Source: UMGS1668 sp035447605
Lineage (GTDB): Bacteria > Bacillota > Clostridia > Oscillospirales > Ruminococcaceae
NCBI GenBank assembly: GCA_035447605.1
Contig: DAOTHJ010000007.1
Span: 1-64,000 of the forward strand
Length of the DNA stretch: 64,000 nucleotides
Direction: 5' to 3'
Positions 9,168 to 17,468 of the stretch are shown here, in pieces. Below the pieces are notes generated by a model. The model was not told the DNA's origin, ran no database searches, and saw only the letters and a list, made by a program, of their open reading frames with translations. The translations under genes and the position numbers were made by a program. Numbering within the stretch: the first letter of the stretch is position 1; each line of letters begins with the position of its first letter.

Positions 9168-9800
9168 TCAGCAGCCGCCGCCGAGGCAGTTGCAGAAAAC
9201 ATTGAGGCAGTACATGCCGATGCACCAGTCGCAGCAGTCGCAGTCGTCATAGGAGGTGCCGGAGGGGTTGGCCCGGCCGAACGGCATCCCGGTGTTGCGG
9301 GAATACATGCACTGCTGATAGGCGGCGCGGTATTCCGGGTTATTCGGGTTCATGCGGTTCGCCTGCGCAAAATGGCTCAGCGCCTCGTCGAGCCAGCCTT
9401 TTTTATAATAAACGCTGCCCTTGAGGAAATACCATTCTGCATCCCGCTGCTGAGCGGCCACACCGTCGAGCAGTTCCTCCGCCTCGGCGATGCGGTTCTG
9501 CATGATGAGCCGGCGGATATCCGCAAACTGGCTGTTTCCGGAGGCATAGCCGCCTCCTTGGGCATAACCGCCGCCGGAGCCGCCGTACTCGCCGTAGTAG
9601 GAGCCGGAGGTGCTAGGGTTTCCGCCGTTTTTCCGCATGGAGGTGATCTCGTCGTAGGCGGCGTTGATCCCCTTCATCTTCTCCGATGCGACATCCTGAA
9701 GAGGGCTGCCGGCGTATTTATCCGGGTGATATTTCTTGACCAGCGTGCGGTAGGCCTGTTTGACTTCGTCGTCCGTCGCCGTGGGGGGAACGCCCAGCAC
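9168..9800 (-). CDS. J-domain protein with TPR-like region and Cys-rich tail
   Basis: A DnaJ-type J domain lies at the N-terminus (helix II plus the HPD loop, KKYHPDKYAG) and would stimulate a DnaK partner. A G/Y-rich linker, a TPR-like helical part (EWYFLKGSVYYKKGWLDEAL) and a strongly Cys-rich end (DDCDCCDWCIGMYCLNVFCN), possibly metal- or membrane-associating, follow. The first canonical start is GTG at 9800, but the frame continues upstream as T-S-D-P-Y-K ahead of VLGV, the usual first J-domain residues. This suggests that translation begins at an ACG (9818-9816) six bases after AGGAGAGG. The gene overlaps or abuts the DUF5685 gene, implying coupling. Confidence 0.85.
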   Translation of the reverse strand: MLGVPPTATDDEVKQAYRTLVKKYHPDKYAGSPLQDVASEKMKGINAAYDEITSMRKNGGNPSTSGSYYGEYGGSGGGYAQGGGYASGNSQFADIRRLIMQNRIAEAEELLDGVAAQQRDAEWYFLKGSVYYKKGWLDEALSHFAQANRMNPNNPEYRAAYQQCMYSRNTGMPFGRANPSGTSYDDCDCCDWCIGMYCLNVFCNCLGGGC

Positions 9801-9801
9801 T

Positions 9802-10680
9802 TTATAAGGATCGCTCGTTGCTGCCCTCTCCTTTCTTTTTCAGAATTCGTTCGACCTCGTTTTTGAGGCCGAGAAAGACGATATTTTCGAGAATGCCGTT
9901 AAACTGCCCGGTTTCGAGCAGATCGTAGGCCGCGCCCGCCTCCGCGACGGTCAGATAAAGCGACCCCTTCGCGTGCTCGGCGGCATCCGCGCTGTCTTCG
10001 GCACAGAGGAAGGGATTGTAGTTCCCGGTTTTGCGGTCGTCCTCAAGGTCGTCCAGCGCGTCGCAGAGGTAGATATACCGCCCGAGCAGGTAGCCGAAGC
10101 GCCGGAGCACGACGGCCTGCGTCTCATCGCCGGGAAGAAACGTGCCGAGCACTGCGGAGAGAAATGCGGCGGTCGGCTCTGCGGCGCGGTCGACGGAGGA
10201 GCAGCCCTCCGCCTCGAGCTTCTGCTGAGCCTCCGTCATCCTGACGGCGGCGGCGTCCACTTCCGAAGCCTGCCCGCAGACGGCGAGGGCGCGCTTTCGG
10301 ACGAACTTCGCGTAGGGCAGCAGCAAAAAGGCGCGGAGCCGTTTCCGGAAGCCGCGGTCCGCGAGGTCGTCGCGGATTTTGTAATAAAACAGCACCATGG
10401 CCGCCGCCGCGGAGAAGGCCTGGACCTTTCCCGGCAGGCAGCAGGCCTGTTTCCGCACCGGATGGGCGATGCAGCGGCATTTTCCGAAACAGGCTTCACC
10501 TTCCTGCCGGATGGACATGCCGACCAGCGACAGAAACGCGAAGTCGTAGCTCAGCGTCAGCCGCGCGAAGGGGCCAAAGCTTTTGCCCAGCTCGTGGCAG
10601 AGGCCGCAGTAGACCGCCTTATAGGTTTCCGCCTCCCGGATTTTGAGCTCCGGACGGTAGGGTTTCAGGTACCCGAACAA
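9802..10680 (-). CDS. DUF5685 family protein
   Basis: The 292-residue protein starts MFGYLKPYRPELKIREAE and continues with AVYCGLCHELGK and LSYDFAFLSLVG, the conserved opening of DUF5685. Several cysteines (YCGLC, CFGKCRC, CCLPG) and an acidic DALDDLEDDRKTGNYNPF motif are also typical, possibly a metal site. Known function is lacking; no transmembrane segment is clear. The start is TTG, ten bases after AAAGGGG, with no better in-frame start upstream. Its 3' end overlaps the likely start of the J-domain gene, and the two are probably a chaperone-related pair. The function is not established. Confidence 0.8.
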   Translation of the reverse strand: MFGYLKPYRPELKIREAETYKAVYCGLCHELGKSFGPFARLTLSYDFAFLSLVGMSIRQEGEACFGKCRCIAHPVRKQACCLPGKVQAFSAAAAMVLFYYKIRDDLADRGFRKRLRAFLLLPYAKFVRKRALAVCGQASEVDAAAVRMTEAQQKLEAEGCSSVDRAAEPTAAFLSAVLGTFLPGDETQAVVLRRFGYLLGRYIYLCDALDDLEDDRKTGNYNPFLCAEDSADAAEHAKGSLYLTVAEAGAAYDLLETGQFNGILENIVFLGLKNEVERILKKKGEGSNERSL

Positions 10681-10908
10681 TGCCGTCCAGCCCCTTTCCG
10701 ATGTGTTCTTTTGCTATTTTACACCATCATTTTCTGAAATAAATGAAGAAAGTGTAAATACTGTCCGAACAGGTCCCGCAGAAACAGCCGCGAATGAGAA
10801 AAAATTCCCTGCCGGAGGAAAAAACGGGGCGCTTTTGTCGGGAAGTGCTTTTTTCAGCCGGTAGGAAGCGGGTTTTTCGGAAAAAATACAGAATTTTTGC
10901 CCTCGCTC

Positions 10909-10937
10909 TTTACCTCGGCGCGGCAAAGTGGTACGAT
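10909..10937 (+). promoter_or_regulatory. Possible promoter of the ior operon
   Basis: TTTACC (10909-10914), a 17-base spacer and TACGAT (10932-10937) lie about 40 bases before the TTG start at 10979. The match is modest. The remaining 10681-10908 stretch between the divergent operons shows no gene. Confidence 0.45.
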
Positions 10938-10978
10938 AACCTTTAATCTTCATTATTGACTGGAAAGGCCGTGATAAT

Positions 10979-12721
10979 TTGAGAAAAATGATGCTTGGCA
11001 ACGAGGCGGTGGCTCGTGGACTCTTTGAGGCCGGCGTGAAGTTTATCTCCAGTTATCCGGGCACCCCCAGCACCGAAATCACCGAATATGCCGCAACGTA
11101 TGACGAGATGTACGCCGAGTGGGCGCCGAACGAGAAAGTGGCCGTGGAAGCGGCCCTCGGCGCCTCGATCGCAGGCGCGCGGAGCTTTGCCGCCATGAAA
11201 CACGTCGGGCTCAACGTCGCCGCGGATCCGCTGTTTACCAGCTCTTATACGGGCGTGAACGGCGGCCTGCTGATCGCCGTCGCGGACGATCAGGGCATGC
11301 ACTCCTCGCAGAATGAGCAGGACTCCCGCCACTATGCGATTGCGGCAAAATTGCCGATGCTCGAGCCATCCGATTCCGGCGAGTGCCGGGATTTTGCGAA
11401 GGCCGCATACGATCTCTCCGAGGAATTCGATACGCCGGTATTGCTCCGGCTTTCCACCCGCGTCTCTCATTCCCAGAGCGCGGTCGAGCTCTTTGACCGC
11501 GAGGAACGGGAACTTCTGCCCTATAAAAAAGATATGACGAAATACGTCATGATGCCCGGCCCGGCGAGAGGCCGCCATGTCGTCGTCGAAGAGCGGATGC
11601 AGAAGCTCTTAGCCTACGCCGAATCTTGCCCGTTTAACCGGATCGAATGGAACGGAGAGGAACTGGGCATCATCACCGAGGGCATCGCCTACGAATTTGT
11701 CAAAGAGGCGCTGGGCGACAAAGCCTCTGTGCTCAAAATCGGGCTCATGAATCCGCTGCCGGCGCAGATGATCCGCGACTTTGCGGCAAAGGTCAAGCGC
11801 CTCGTCATTGTGGAGGAGCTCGACCCCGTCATCGAGATGCAGGTACGCGCAATGGGTATTCCGTGTGAAGGCAAGGAGCTCTTTACGCTCCGCGGCGAAT
11901 ACACGGCGGAGATGATCCGGGAGAAGCTTCTCGGCGAAAAGCCGGAGCGCCTCGATTATCCGGAGAAGATCCCGCCCCGCCCGCCGGTCATGTGCCCGGG
12001 CTGCCCGCACAGAGGGCTGTTTTATGTGCTTCATAAGCTGAATTTGACCGTTTTCGGCGATATCGGCTGTTATACGCTCGGGGCCTCCGCGCCGCTCTCC
12101 GCCATGGATACGACGATCTGCATGGGTGCCTCGGTCTCCGCCATGCATGGCTTCAACAAGGTCCGCCCGGAGAACGCCGCAAAATCCGTCGCCGTGATCG
12201 GCGATTCGACGTTTATCCATTCCGGGATCACGGGCTTGATCGATTTATGCTACAACAAAGGCACTTCCACGCTGATTGTGCTCGACAATCGCATCACCGG
12301 CATGACCGGCCACCAGCAGAATCCGACCACCGGCTATACGCTCAAGATGGAGCCGACGCCCGAGGTCTCGATCGAGGCGCTCTGCGAAGCCTGCGGCGTC
12401 AAACGAATCCGCGTTGTTGACCCATACGATCTTGCCGAGACCGAGAAGGCCGTCCGGGAGGAAATCGCCGCGGAGAAGCCTTCCGTCGTCATCAGCCGCA
12501 GACCCTGCGCGCTGCTCAAGGGCGTCAAAAAAGGCCTGCCGTTCCGGGTAAAGGCCGATATTTGCCGGAGCTGCAAGCGGTGCTTTCAGATCGGCTGCCC
12601 GTCCATCCATATGGAAAACGGCAAGGCGGCCGTCGACGATACGCTCTGCGTCGGATGCGGGCTCTGCGCTCAGATGTGCCCCTTTGGCGCGATTGAAGCG
12701 ACCGGGAAGGAGGAAATTTGA
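10979..12721 (+). CDS. iorA: Indolepyruvate ferredoxin oxidoreductase, alpha subunit
   Basis: The 580-residue thiamine-diphosphate enzyme subunit oxidatively decarboxylates aryl pyruvates (from Trp, Phe, Tyr) to aryl-acetyl-CoA and reduces ferredoxin. The N-terminus (MLGNEAVARG, SYPGTPSTEI) is the family signature. The thiamine-diphosphate domain shows GDIGCYTLGA and GDSTFIHSGITGLID. The C-terminus holds two 4Fe-4S clusters, CRSCKRCFQIGCP and CVGCGLCAQMCP. The TTG at 10979 is chosen because the resulting N-terminus matches family length, with GGAAAGG upstream; ATGs at 10988 and 10991 are alternatives. It is the first gene of a four-gene operon with iorB one base downstream. Confidence 0.96.
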   Translation: MRKMMLGNEAVARGLFEAGVKFISSYPGTPSTEITEYAATYDEMYAEWAPNEKVAVEAALGASIAGARSFAAMKHVGLNVAADPLFTSSYTGVNGGLLIAVADDQGMHSSQNEQDSRHYAIAAKLPMLEPSDSGECRDFAKAAYDLSEEFDTPVLLRLSTRVSHSQSAVELFDREERELLPYKKDMTKYVMMPGPARGRHVVVEERMQKLLAYAESCPFNRIEWNGEELGIITEGIAYEFVKEALGDKASVLKIGLMNPLPAQMIRDFAAKVKRLVIVEELDPVIEMQVRAMGIPCEGKELFTLRGEYTAEMIREKLLGEKPERLDYPEKIPPRPPVMCPGCPHRGLFYVLHKLNLTVFGDIGCYTLGASAPLSAMDTTICMGASVSAMHGFNKVRPENAAKSVAVIGDSTFIHSGITGLIDLCYNKGTSTLIVLDNRITGMTGHQQNPTTGYTLKMEPTPEVSIEALCEACGVKRIRVVDPYDLAETEKAVREEIAAEKPSVVISRRPCALLKGVKKGLPFRVKADICRSCKRCFQIGCPSIHMENGKAAVDDTLCVGCGLCAQMCPFGAIEATGKEEI

Positions 12722-12722
12722 C

Positions 12723-13334
12723 ATGGCAAACACGACAATTATGATTGTGGGCGTCGGCGGGCAGGGAACGCTGCTTGCGAGCCGGATTCTCGGCGACCTG
12801 CTGATGAAGCAGGGCTATGATGTCAAAATTTCCGAAGTGCATGGCATGAGCCAGCGCGGCGGTTCCGTCGTCACCTATGTCAAATTCGGAGACGCGGTCT
12901 CCTCCCCCACCATCGAAGAGGGCTGTGCCGATTATATTCTCGCGTTCGAGCGGTGTGAAGCCGCACGTTGGCTGCCATATTTGAAAAAGGGCGGCACCCT
13001 GATTGCGGCAGATCAGCGTATTGATCCGATGCCTGTCATCACCGGGGCCGCTTCCTATCCGGAGAATATCTTTGATACCATCCGCTCCCTCGGCGTCGAG
13101 CCGATCGTGGTGGATTCTGTCACGCTGGCCGAAGAGGCCGGCTCTGCCAAGGCGGCGAATGTTGTCTTGATCGGAGCGCTTTCGAGGCAGTTTCGATTTA
13201 CGCAGGAGGCATGGGAAGCCTCCATCGAAGCCGTCGTACCGGAAAAATTCCGGGAATTAAACTTGAAAGCCTTCCGCCTTGGAAGAGAAAGTGAAAAGGT
13301 AAAATCCGATGAAACATATATTATGTCAAGTTGA
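12723..13334 (+). CDS. iorB: Indolepyruvate ferredoxin oxidoreductase, beta subunit
   Basis: The 203-residue gamma-type 2-oxoacid oxidoreductase subunit pairs with IorA. Its opening glycine-rich segment (IMIVGVGGQGTLLASRIL) and HGMSQRGGSVVTYVKFG are family signatures. The ATG follows the iorA stop by one base, with AAGGAGG inside the end of iorA, so the two subunits are translationally coupled. An upstream in-frame ATG inside iorA is not used by comparison with family length. Its last 26 bases overlap the paaK start. Confidence 0.95.
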   Translation: MANTTIMIVGVGGQGTLLASRILGDLLMKQGYDVKISEVHGMSQRGGSVVTYVKFGDAVSSPTIEEGCADYILAFERCEAARWLPYLKKGGTLIAADQRIDPMPVITGAASYPENIFDTIRSLGVEPIVVDSVTLAEEAGSAKAANVVLIGALSRQFRFTQEAWEASIEAVVPEKFRELNLKAFRLGRESEKVKSDETYIMSS

Positions 13335-14610
13335 AACCGCATCCCAGGACGAAATCGCCTCCATTCAGGGCGAGCGTCTTCATGATACCGTAAAGCGCGT
13401 CTATGAGAACGTGCCGTTCTATCGCCGCAAACTGGACGAAATGGGCATCACGCCCGAGGATATCCGCACCGCGGAAGACGTCCGGAAGCTGCCGTTCACC
13501 TATAAGCAGGATCTGCGCGACAACTACCCCTACGGCCTCTTCGCCGTGCCTACGGAAGAACTCCGCGAGATCCACGCCTCGAGCGGCACCACCGGCAAGC
13601 AGACGGTTGTCGGCTATTCCGAGAAGGATTTAAAAATGTGGGGTACCCTCACGGCGAGGGCGCTTGCCGCGGCCGGCGGCACCAAAGAGGATTTCGTCCA
13701 CGTCGCCTACGGGTATGGCCTCTTCACCGGCGGCCTCGGCCTGCATTACGGCGCCAAGGAACTCGGCGCGACGGTCATCCCGGTTTCGAGCGGCAACACG
13801 AACCGCCAGATCCAGATTATCCGGGATTTCGGCTCCACGATTCTGTGCTGCACGCCGTCCTATGCCCTGTATATGGGCGAGACGATGCGCGAGATGGGCG
13901 TCTCACCGGAGGATATTCATCTCAAAGCCGGCATCTTCGGCGCGGAGCCGTGGTCGGAGAATATGCGCAAGAGCATCGAGCAGCTGCTCGGGCTCGAGGC
14001 GTTCGATATTTATGGTCTTTCGGAAGTTATGGGCCCGGGCGTCTCCTTTGAGTGTGCGGAGCATAGTGGGCTCCATGTCAACGAGGATCACTTCATCGCC
14101 GAGGTCATCAATCCGGATACCGGAGAGGTGCTTCCGGACGGGGAGCGGGGCGAGCTTGTCTTCACCTGCATCACCAAGGAGGCGCTGCCGCTGATCCGCT
14201 ACCGCACGAAGGACATCACCGCCCTCACGCATGGCACCTGCGCCTGCGGCAGAACCTTTGTCCGGATGGAGAAGCCGATGGGCCGCACGGACGATATGCT
14301 GATTATCCGCGGCGTCAACGTCTTCCCGAGCCAGATCGAGAGCGTGCTGCTTGAGAGCCGCGGCGTCAGCCCGAACTATGAGATCATCGTCGACCGGATC
14401 AACAACCTCGACACGCTCGAAGTGCATGTGGAGTTCCTGCCGGATGTGGTCGTCGATATGGTCAAGGATATTCAGAAGAAAGAGAAGGAGCTCCGGGCCG
14501 CGATCGAATCCACGCTCGGCGTCTCCACCAAAGTGGTGCTGGTTCCGCCGAAATCCATCGAGCGCAGCACCGGCAAGGCAAAACGGGTCATCGACAAACG
14601 GGTCATCTGA
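13309..14610 (+). CDS. paaK: Phenylacetate-CoA ligase (aryl-acetate:CoA ligase, AMP-forming)
   Basis: The 433-residue enzyme belongs to the PaaK branch of the adenylate-forming superfamily. It converts aryl-acetate and CoA to aryl-acetyl-CoA with ATP and may also run backwards. The P-loop-like signature ASSGTTGKQTVVGY is near residue 90, and later motifs include DIYGLSEVMGPG, GELVFT, YRTKD and MGRTDDMLIIRGVNVFPSQ. A C-terminal Lys (STGKAKRV) is in the expected place. The ATG lies inside the iorB end, after AAAAGGTAAAA. In this operon it probably handles the aryl-acetyl-CoA made by IorAB, a known energy-conserving pairing. Confidence 0.94.
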   Translation: MKHILCQVETASQDEIASIQGERLHDTVKRVYENVPFYRRKLDEMGITPEDIRTAEDVRKLPFTYKQDLRDNYPYGLFAVPTEELREIHASSGTTGKQTVVGYSEKDLKMWGTLTARALAAAGGTKEDFVHVAYGYGLFTGGLGLHYGAKELGATVIPVSSGNTNRQIQIIRDFGSTILCCTPSYALYMGETMREMGVSPEDIHLKAGIFGAEPWSENMRKSIEQLLGLEAFDIYGLSEVMGPGVSFECAEHSGLHVNEDHFIAEVINPDTGEVLPDGERGELVFTCITKEALPLIRYRTKDITALTHGTCACGRTFVRMEKPMGRTDDMLIIRGVNVFPSQIESVLLESRGVSPNYEIIVDRINNLDTLEVHVEFLPDVVVDMVKDIQKKEKELRAAIESTLGVSTKVVLVPPKSIERSTGKAKRVIDKRVI

Positions 14611-14631
14611 GAAGAAAGGGGCGGCAGAATC

Positions 14632-15060
14632 ATGATTAAACAGGTTTCGGTCTTTGTAGAAAACAAACCGGGTCATCTCGTGGAAATTGCCTCCGCGCTG
14701 GCGGAAGCGGGCATCGATATCCGCGCGCTCTCCCTTGCGGATACCACGAATTACGGCCTCCTCCGCCTGATCGTCGCGGAGCCGGATACTGCCTACCGCG
14801 TGCTGCACGACAGGGGACTCACCGTCTCTCTGACGGATGTGCTTGCGGTCGGCGTCGACGACCGGCCGGGCGGCATGGTGAAGGCGCTCTCCGTCCTTGC
14901 GGAGAAGCAGATCAGCGTGGAGTATATGTATGCGTTTATTGGCGGCACGGAGGACGGCGCCAAGGTCATCCTTCGCCTCGACGACAACGAATCCGGCGAG
15001 GCGGCCCTGCGGGAAGCCGGCGTGCTCATCCTTCAGCCGGAGGAGCTGTATCAGCTCTGA
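14632..15060 (+). CDS. Tandem ACT-domain regulatory protein
   Basis: The 142-residue protein consists of two ACT repeats. The first starts MIKQVSVFVENKPGHLVEIA and the second VGVDDRPGGMVKALSVLAE; both show the ligand-binding loop pattern (NKPGHL, DRPGGM). Such proteins bind amino acids and usually sit beside paaK/ior genes in Clostridia and archaea, so it probably senses aromatic amino acids to tune the pathway. That role is inferred from position. AAAGGGGCGG lies upstream of the ATG. It is the last gene of the ior operon. Confidence 0.9.
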   Translation: MIKQVSVFVENKPGHLVEIASALAEAGIDIRALSLADTTNYGLLRLIVAEPDTAYRVLHDRGLTVSLTDVLAVGVDDRPGGMVKALSVLAEKQISVEYMYAFIGGTEDGAKVILRLDDNESGEAALREAGVLILQPEELYQL

Positions 15061-15190
15061 GGGCAAAAAACGATTCCGGTATCACTGGGAATGAAGCAAA
15101 CGGATCCTATGGCAAAGCCGATGGGATGATTCCTGCGCGTAGAGCATGGTTCGGGATCGCTTCACCCGATATTCCGGGTTTCATCAAACA

Positions 15191-15246
15191 AAAAAAACGG
15201 GCGGGGACCGTGTTCCGCATGGAGCATGGGTTTCCCGCCCGCTTTT
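15191..15246. terminator. Bidirectional terminator between ior operon and phage cassette
   Basis: CGGGCGGG (15198-15205) pairs with CCCGCCCG (15234-15241) around a 28-base loop. It is flanked by an A run (15189-15196) on the left and CTTTTT on the right, so it can stop transcription in both directions. The stretch 15061-15190 holds no gene. Confidence 0.75.
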
Positions 15247-15260
15247 TAATGCTTTTTGTC

Positions 15261-15986
15261 TCAGAGCACGTCCGCATAGCGGCGTTTGAGGGTCGCAAGT
15301 TTGCTTGTGTAGTTCTCGGCGTCCTTTTCGAGTCCCTGCGTGAGCGCCTCCCGGAGAGCGGCAAGCTCCCGGTCGCGTTCCTCAGAGGCCGCCTGCCGTG
15401 CGGCGGAATATTCGGCCGCCGTGCTGCGAAAGGCGCTCTTTACCGCCCCGCCGGAGAGCCCTTTCGCCGCCATGACCTGCGGAAGCTGACGCTGGGAAGT
15501 CCGGTTCGCAATGTAGGCGCTGCGCAGATCCGCATCGGCGTCGCCGGAGACCTCTCCGCTCTCCCGTTCATAGGTTTCCTGGCGGCGCTTCTCCGAGGCG
15601 GCAAGGTTTTCATCCAGAAGCGCTTTTTGGTCGAGGTATTCCTGATAGTCCTCCTCGTCGCCGGCATCGTCGCCGGAGTGGACCACCGTGAGAGAGGAGC
15701 TTCCCGCCGTGCTGTCGGAGGTTTCGCCGGAGGCCTCTTTTGCGGCCTGTTTCTCCAGATAAGCCTTCCTTGCACCGAGTGCGGTGCCGTCCCCGGCCTC
15801 CGTCTCCGGATGCCATTCGTTGAATTTTTTGAGCTTATAGGCGTAGGTCGCTTTTTCCGGTTCCGTTTTGGAGTTGTAGGAGTAACTGTGAACGACGGTT
15901 TCCTTGCCGGTCGTGGGGTTGATCGTATGTGTCCCACCGGTGGAATCCACATAGGAGGCCGGATTGTTGTTCACTGTGATGGCCAT
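15261..15986 (-). CDS. Phage structural protein, coiled-coil rich
   Basis: The 241-residue protein starts MAITVNNNPASYVDSTGG. A Ser/Asp/Glu-rich middle follows, then a C-terminal helical half with LPQVMAAKGLSGGAVKSAF, a motif I associate with structural proteins next to capsid genes in Firmicutes prophages (an LPxxLAAxGLSGG type). It may be an internal, ejection or connector-type protein; this is inferred. The ATG at 15986 is chosen because GGAAGGAG sits 7 bases upstream, directly after a strong hairpin (16002-16033). It is the last gene of the cassette and ends at the bidirectional terminator. Confidence 0.7.
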   Translation of the reverse strand: MAITVNNNPASYVDSTGGTHTINPTTGKETVVHSYSYNSKTEPEKATYAYKLKKFNEWHPETEAGDGTALGARKAYLEKQAAKEASGETSDSTAGSSSLTVVHSGDDAGDEEDYQEYLDQKALLDENLAASEKRRQETYERESGEVSGDADADLRSAYIANRTSQRQLPQVMAAKGLSGGAVKSAFRSTAAEYSAARQAASEERDRELAALREALTQGLEKDAENYTSKLATLKRRYADVL

Positions 15987-16001
15987 GTTTTTCTCCTTCC
16001 C

Positions 16002-16313
16002 AAGAGGGGCGGCGGAATTCCGTCGCCCCTCTTTGTCGTTTATTCTTGCCGCCGGGAACATCCCCAACGGCTTCGCGCTTTCCGTCCGCCGCAGGGATAT
16101 TCCCAGCATCTTAACAACCCCTGTTGTTTTAGAGCATCGGCGGAATATCCCGTCGCTTTAGCGGCGGCGCCGTTCTACAAGGCGCCACAGGGAGATCTTA
16201 ACAACCCCTGTTGTTTTAGAGCACCGACGGAGTTTTCCGGTGCTTTCGCAATTCCACCGCAAGGTGGAATAGGAAAACTCCCAGCCTCTTAATGCGCTAT
16301 GCGCATTAAGAGG
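16002..16313. repeat. Nested inverted-repeat array between capsid and downstream gene
   Basis: In 312 bases there are at least six perfect pairings. They are: 10-base arms 16002-16011/16024-16033; gggatattcc-type arms 16094-16103/16142-16151; ggcgcc 16166-16171/16181-16186; ggagttttcc 16229-16238/16272-16281; attccacc 16251-16258/16263-16270; and 13-base arms 16285-16297/16301-16313 with a 3-base loop. A 29-base segment, itself palindromic (aacaac/gttgtt), occurs twice, at 16108-16136 and 16195-16223, 87 bases apart. The last hairpin includes the capsid stop codon. It may be a dispersed palindromic element or a structured RNA between two late genes. Confidence 0.75.
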
Positions 16314-17403
16314 CGATGGTCTGCGTCAGCGTCTCGACGTCGGAGGTGAACAGCGCTTCATCGAAGGCGGAGGCCTTCACCGTGACGGAAGAGCCGGCCC
16401 ACGCGGAGACGGGGACGGATACGGAACCGCCGGTCACCTGCACGGCGGTCGGAGAGTATCTCGGGTCGGAGCCGTCCGTCGTATAAAACAGGAAATCGGC
16501 GCCGCTGGAGGCAATGTCCACCTCTTTGTCGGTGGCGTCGTAGGTGAGCGTCGGATCGGTCTGTTTCGCGCCGGAGGCGACGGCCGCATAGACGCCGTCG
16601 CAGCGGGCGCCGAGGACGAAGGCGTCGTAGATGAAACGGCCCTCAAGCAGCGCGCCGTTGATGCCCGCCGGATTCTCCTTGACAAAGTAATCCTGCACCT
16701 TTTTCGGCTGAATGACGGCGTTTTTCTGGGTGATCAGAAAATAGCACTGGACGCTGCCTTTTTTGAGGTAGGTGTCAGGAACGACGATGACCTGCGCGCC
16801 CATGAAGGTGCCGAGCGCGCCCTTGGCGAGAATCTGTTTGCCGAGCGACTCGACGCCGAGAAACTGGCTCGAGAGCCGAAGCGCGCCGAAGCAGGTCCAG
16901 CCGATGAAGAGATAGCGGTTCTCGGCGGGCACGTTTTTATTGCTCATCGCGACCATGCCGGCGGAGATCTTCTCGGCGATGTCGTCGGAATCGGGCGCCG
17001 TGGAGAGGACCTGGACCGTGCCGGCGTAGTCGATGAATTTGCCGAGGGCATACTGGTCCATCTCGGGCACGGCCTGCTCGTTCATCTCGATGGCCAGCAT
17101 CTTGGAGGCCTCCTTGCTGCCGACCTGCTCGGTGTTGTTGCCCTTGTCGATCGTGATGGAGAAGCTGCGGTCCTTTTTGAGCATCAACTCCTGATAAGTG
17201 TCCTGAAGCTCGGTCGGCGCGCCGTAGCGGTTGGTGCCGGTGCGCTGGTAGTTGTTGAGAGCCTGGGTGACGGGCGTGTAGACGTTGAGCGTCTTGACGC
17301 CGGAAAAGTCATAGTCCTTGCTGGTGGTGCCGTCGACCACGGATTTGACGGCAAAAGCGTTGGCGATCTCTTTGGCATACTTGGTTGCGAGATTAACTGC
17401 CAT
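16306..17403 (-). CDS. Major capsid protein with C-terminal beta domain
   Basis: The 365-residue protein starts MAVNLATKYAKEIANAFAVK and carries LKKDRSFSITIDKGNN. This is the pattern of major capsid proteins found in Firmicutes prophages next to this type of portal; the assembly protein would form the head. From about residue 300 a short beta domain begins (FLFYTTDGSDPRYSPTAVQV), resembling the chitobiase/beta-hexosaminidase C-terminal or Ig-like domain, a likely surface decoration. AGGAGG is 8 bases before the ATG. The stop lies within a 13-base-arm hairpin. It follows the scaffold-like gene by 65 bases, the usual scaffold-capsid order. Confidence 0.88.
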   Translation of the reverse strand: MAVNLATKYAKEIANAFAVKSVVDGTTSKDYDFSGVKTLNVYTPVTQALNNYQRTGTNRYGAPTELQDTYQELMLKKDRSFSITIDKGNNTEQVGSKEASKMLAIEMNEQAVPEMDQYALGKFIDYAGTVQVLSTAPDSDDIAEKISAGMVAMSNKNVPAENRYLFIGWTCFGALRLSSQFLGVESLGKQILAKGALGTFMGAQVIVVPDTYLKKGSVQCYFLITQKNAVIQPKKVQDYFVKENPAGINGALLEGRFIYDAFVLGARCDGVYAAVASGAKQTDPTLTYDATDKEVDIASSGADFLFYTTDGSDPRYSPTAVQVTGGSVSVPVSAWAGSSVTVKASAFDEALFTSDVETLTQTIAS

Positions 17404-17468
17404 AGTTTATCCTCCTGTCGATATGAATGATATCTTTCGGATGGGCCGGGCGGAAGCGGACGCTTATG

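Noticed and set aside
15061..15260. attL/attR-type direct repeats at the ends of the phage cassette
   Set aside because: Both ends have terminators with A-rich flanks and G/C stems, but no exact shared core longer than a few bases was found by eye; a computed comparison would be needed.
16108..16223. CRISPR-like repeats (GTTTTAGAGC at the end of two identical 29-base segments)
   Set aside because: Only two copies 87 bases apart, each palindromic and enclosed in larger hairpins, with no cas genes and no further spacing units. They are better explained as parts of the inverted-repeat array.
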